In this document: piece by piece, positions 62,415 through 64,000 of the stretch
Layout of the letters: every line of letters begins with the position of its first letter
Numbering within the stretch: position 1 is the stretch's first letter
Assembly: GCF_024198255.1 (NCBI RefSeq)
Contig: NZ_JAJVKW010000015.1
Location: forward strand, 1-64,000
Source: Myxococcus guangdongensis
GTDB taxonomy: Bacteria > Myxococcota > Myxococcia > Myxococcales > Myxococcaceae
Length of the DNA stretch: 64,000 bases
Reading direction: 5' to 3'
The notes under the pieces: model-generated
What the model was told of the DNA's origin: nothing
Databases searched by the model: none
The model's input: only the letters and a program-made list of their open reading frames with translations
Program-made: the position numbers and the translations under genes

Positions 62415-64000
62415 ATGCTCCGCGACGGATTGGAAGAAGAGGGGACGGCTCCCACGGGCTCGTCGGGTGCCACCTTGAGCGCCGAGGCCCTGGCCGAGGG
62501 CCTGTTCAAGCGGGTGAAGGACGCGCTGGTCGAGCGCCCGCGCACGCCGCTCTCCACCTACCGCGTGCAGCTGCACCAGGGCTTCAACTTCCAGCAGGCG
62601 CGCGCCGTGGTGCCGTTCCTGCGCCGCCTGGGCATCAGCGACCTGTACGCGTCCCCCTACCTCAAGGCGACGCCGGGCAGCACCCACGGCTACGACTGCG
62701 TGGACCATCAGCACCTCAACCCGGAGGTGGGCTCCACCGAGGACCACCAGGCCCTGTGCGCCACGTTGCAGGAGCACGGCATGGGGCAGGTGCTGGACGT
62801 GGTGCCCAACCACATGGGCATCGAGCGCGGCAACCCGCTCTGGTTCGACGTGCTGGAGAACGGCCCGTCGTCCGTCTACGCCAAGTACTTCGACATCGAC
62901 TGGTCGCCGGTGAAGGACGAGCTGCGCGACAAGGTGCTGCTGCCCATCCTGGGAGACCAGTACGGCGTGGTGCTGGAGAAGGGCGAGTTGAAGCTGTCCT
63001 TCCGCGACGGCGCCTTCTTCGTGAACTACTACGACCACCTGCTGCCCCTGGCGCCCCGGCAGTACGGCCGCGTGCTGCGCCACGGGTTGGAGCGACTGGA
63101 GGCGAAGCTGGGCGCGGAGGCCGAGCCCATGGTGGAGCTGCTCTCCATCCTCACGGCCATCGAGCACCTGCCGCTGCGCACCGAGGTGGAGCGCCCCCGC
63201 GTCGTCGAGCGGCACCGCGAGAAGGAGGTCATCAAGCGCCGGCTCGCCGCGGTGGCGCGGACGAGCCCCGAGGTGGCCGCGTACATCGAGGACAACATCC
63301 GCGTCTTCAACGGCGAGCCGGGCAACCCGCGCTCGTTCGACCTGTTGGACCGGGTGCTGGCCTCGTGCAGCTACCGGCTGGCGCACTGGCGGGTGGCGGG
63401 GGAGGAGATCAACTACCGGCGCTTCTTCGACATCAACGGCCTGGCGGCCATCCGCGTGGAGGACCCGGAGGTGTTCCAGGAGGCGCACGCGCGGGTCTTC
63501 CGCTGGCTGCGCGACGGCTGCGTCACCGGGCTGCGCATCGACCATCCGGACGGCCTGTTCGACCCGACCGCGTACTTCCTGGACCTGCAGGAGCGCTACT
63601 TCGTGGAGCGCGCGCACGCGGTGTTCCTCCAGGACCTGGCCGGGGACGACACGCGCTGGCCCGGCGTGGAGGTGTCGCTCAAGGAGCGCTGGCGCGCGGA
63701 GGTGACGCAGTCGCCGGACAGCGTCCTGCGCAAGGCGCTGTACGTGGTGGTGGAGAAGATTCAAGGCGGCCGCGAGCGCATCCCCGAGGCGTGGGCGGTG
63801 CACGGCACCACCGGCTACCGCTTCGCCAACGCGGTGAGCGGCGTCTTCGTGCACCCCGCCGCGGAGCCGCACCTGACGGAGACGTACGAGCGGCTCACCG
63901 GGGAGAAGGGCGACTTCGCCGAGCTCGTCTACCAGAAGAAGCTGCTCATCATGCGCGTGTCCATGGCGAGCGAAATCAACGTGCTGGCGCACGAGCTCAA
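62415..64000 (+). CDS. treY: Maltooligosyl trehalose synthase (partial, N-terminal part)
   Basis: 528 codons of an open frame that runs off the window end. The start ATG at 62415 begins MLRDGLEEEG; an insertion-free match to TreY begins at TPLSTYRVQLHQGFNFQQAR. Then come GISDLYASPYLKATPGSTHG, YDCVDHQHLNPEVGS, VLDVVPNHMGI, FFDINGLAAIRVEDPEVF and GLRIDHPDGLFDP, the GH13_26 active-site region with its catalytic Asp. It rearranges the reducing end of maltooligosaccharides to a trehalosyl unit; TreZ, expected next, is outside. It works on glycogen-type glucans that need GlgC's product. Confidence 0.95.
   Translation, partial: MLRDGLEEEGTAPTGSSGATLSAEALAEGLFKRVKDALVERPRTPLSTYRVQLHQGFNFQQARAVVPFLRRLGISDLYASPYLKATPGSTHGYDCVDHQHLNPEVGSTEDHQALCATLQEHGMGQVLDVVPNHMGIERGNPLWFDVLENGPSSVYAKYFDIDWSPVKDELRDKVLLPILGDQYGVVLEKGELKLSFRDGAFFVNYYDHLLPLAPRQYGRVLRHGLERLEAKLGAEAEPMVELLSILTAIEHLPLRTEVERPRVVERHREKEVIKRRLAAVARTSPEVAAYIEDNIRVFNGEPGNPRSFDLLDRVLASCSYRLAHWRVAGEEINYRRFFDINGLAAIRVEDPEVFQEAHARVFRWLRDGCVTGLRIDHPDGLFDPTAYFLDLQERYFVERAHAVFLQDLAGDDTRWPGVEVSLKERWRAEVTQSPDSVLRKALYVVVEKIQGGRERIPEAWAVHGTTGYRFANAVSGVFVHPAAEPHLTETYERLTGEKGDFAELVYQKKLLIMRVSMASEINVLAHEL

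Overview
The window is high-GC DNA from a myxobacterium, most likely Myxococcaceae. The pointers are a giant surface protein ending in a MYXO-CTERM type tail (5552-9889), an ether-lipid cluster with an ElbD-like four-domain enzyme (53738-58153), several ECF sigma/zinc-finger protein pairs, a histone-H1-like Lys/Ala tail joined to a SWIB domain, and many secreted or lipid-anchored proteins of unknown role. No prophage, CRISPR array or complete insertion sequence is seen.

Layout. 0-10 kb is accessory: a secreted protein, a frameshifted remnant, an FG-GAP/EGF lipoprotein, a decayed IS256-type transposase, a dead tRNA-Tyr copy and the MYXO-CTERM beta-helix protein. 10-20 kb holds an amidohydrolase, a tRNA-His/Ile/Tyr array, an MmyB-type regulator beside a glutathione transferase, two small related lipoproteins, a LytTR two-component pair whose kinase is broken against a Ser/Thr kinase fragment, a second GST, a YjdM-type protein and a tRNA-Gly/Gln array. 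20-30 kb holds an E1/ThiF-like protein with a small partner, a subtilisin-like lipoprotein, three proteins of unknown role, endonuclease V, a GMC oxidoreductase and a DUF2267-like protein. 30-47 kb is the most interesting part (below), with two ECF sigma loci and a UvrD/PcrA helicase in between. 47-64 kb is mostly housekeeping and metabolism: GlgC, an FHA-GGDEF diguanylate cyclase, an MFS exporter, the elb-like ether-lipid operon, SWIB-H1 and the start of treY.

Possible RNA-quality-control system. Two minus-strand intergenic RNAs (33635-33767 and 42227-42371) share one unusual architecture. A long outer stem with an identical 3x3 internal-loop context encloses a tRNA-like domain in circularly permuted order: T arm, acceptor stem closed by a short loop, D arm, anticodon-like arm. 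This matches what is known of bacterial Y RNAs (YrlA), which bind Ro60 (Rsr). The first RNA lies directly upstream, on the same strand, of a 587-residue helical-repeat plus vWA protein that looks like Ro60. That gene is followed by an unknown gene and a JAMM/MPN protein, and the RNA is preceded by an ApaH/PrpE-like phosphatase. An RtcB-type RNA ligase lies at 45779-47203. About 10 kb away an E1/ThiF-like protein sits directly upstream of a conserved 32-bp box and the tRNA-Gly/Gln array; the same box occurs by the other tRNA array and by the dead tRNA-Tyr. The Ro/Y RNA/RtcB association is established in other bacteria. The two-RNA arrangement, the JAMM/E1 neighbours and the tRNA-linked box are the parts I consider possibly undescribed.

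Confidence is highest for enzymes with clear motifs (ElbD, TreY, GlgC, UvrD, RtcB, adenosine deaminase, endonuclease V). It is moderate for the RNA folds, which were paired by eye, and low for proteins of unknown function. Long open frames opposite real genes are a product of the high GC and are left out.
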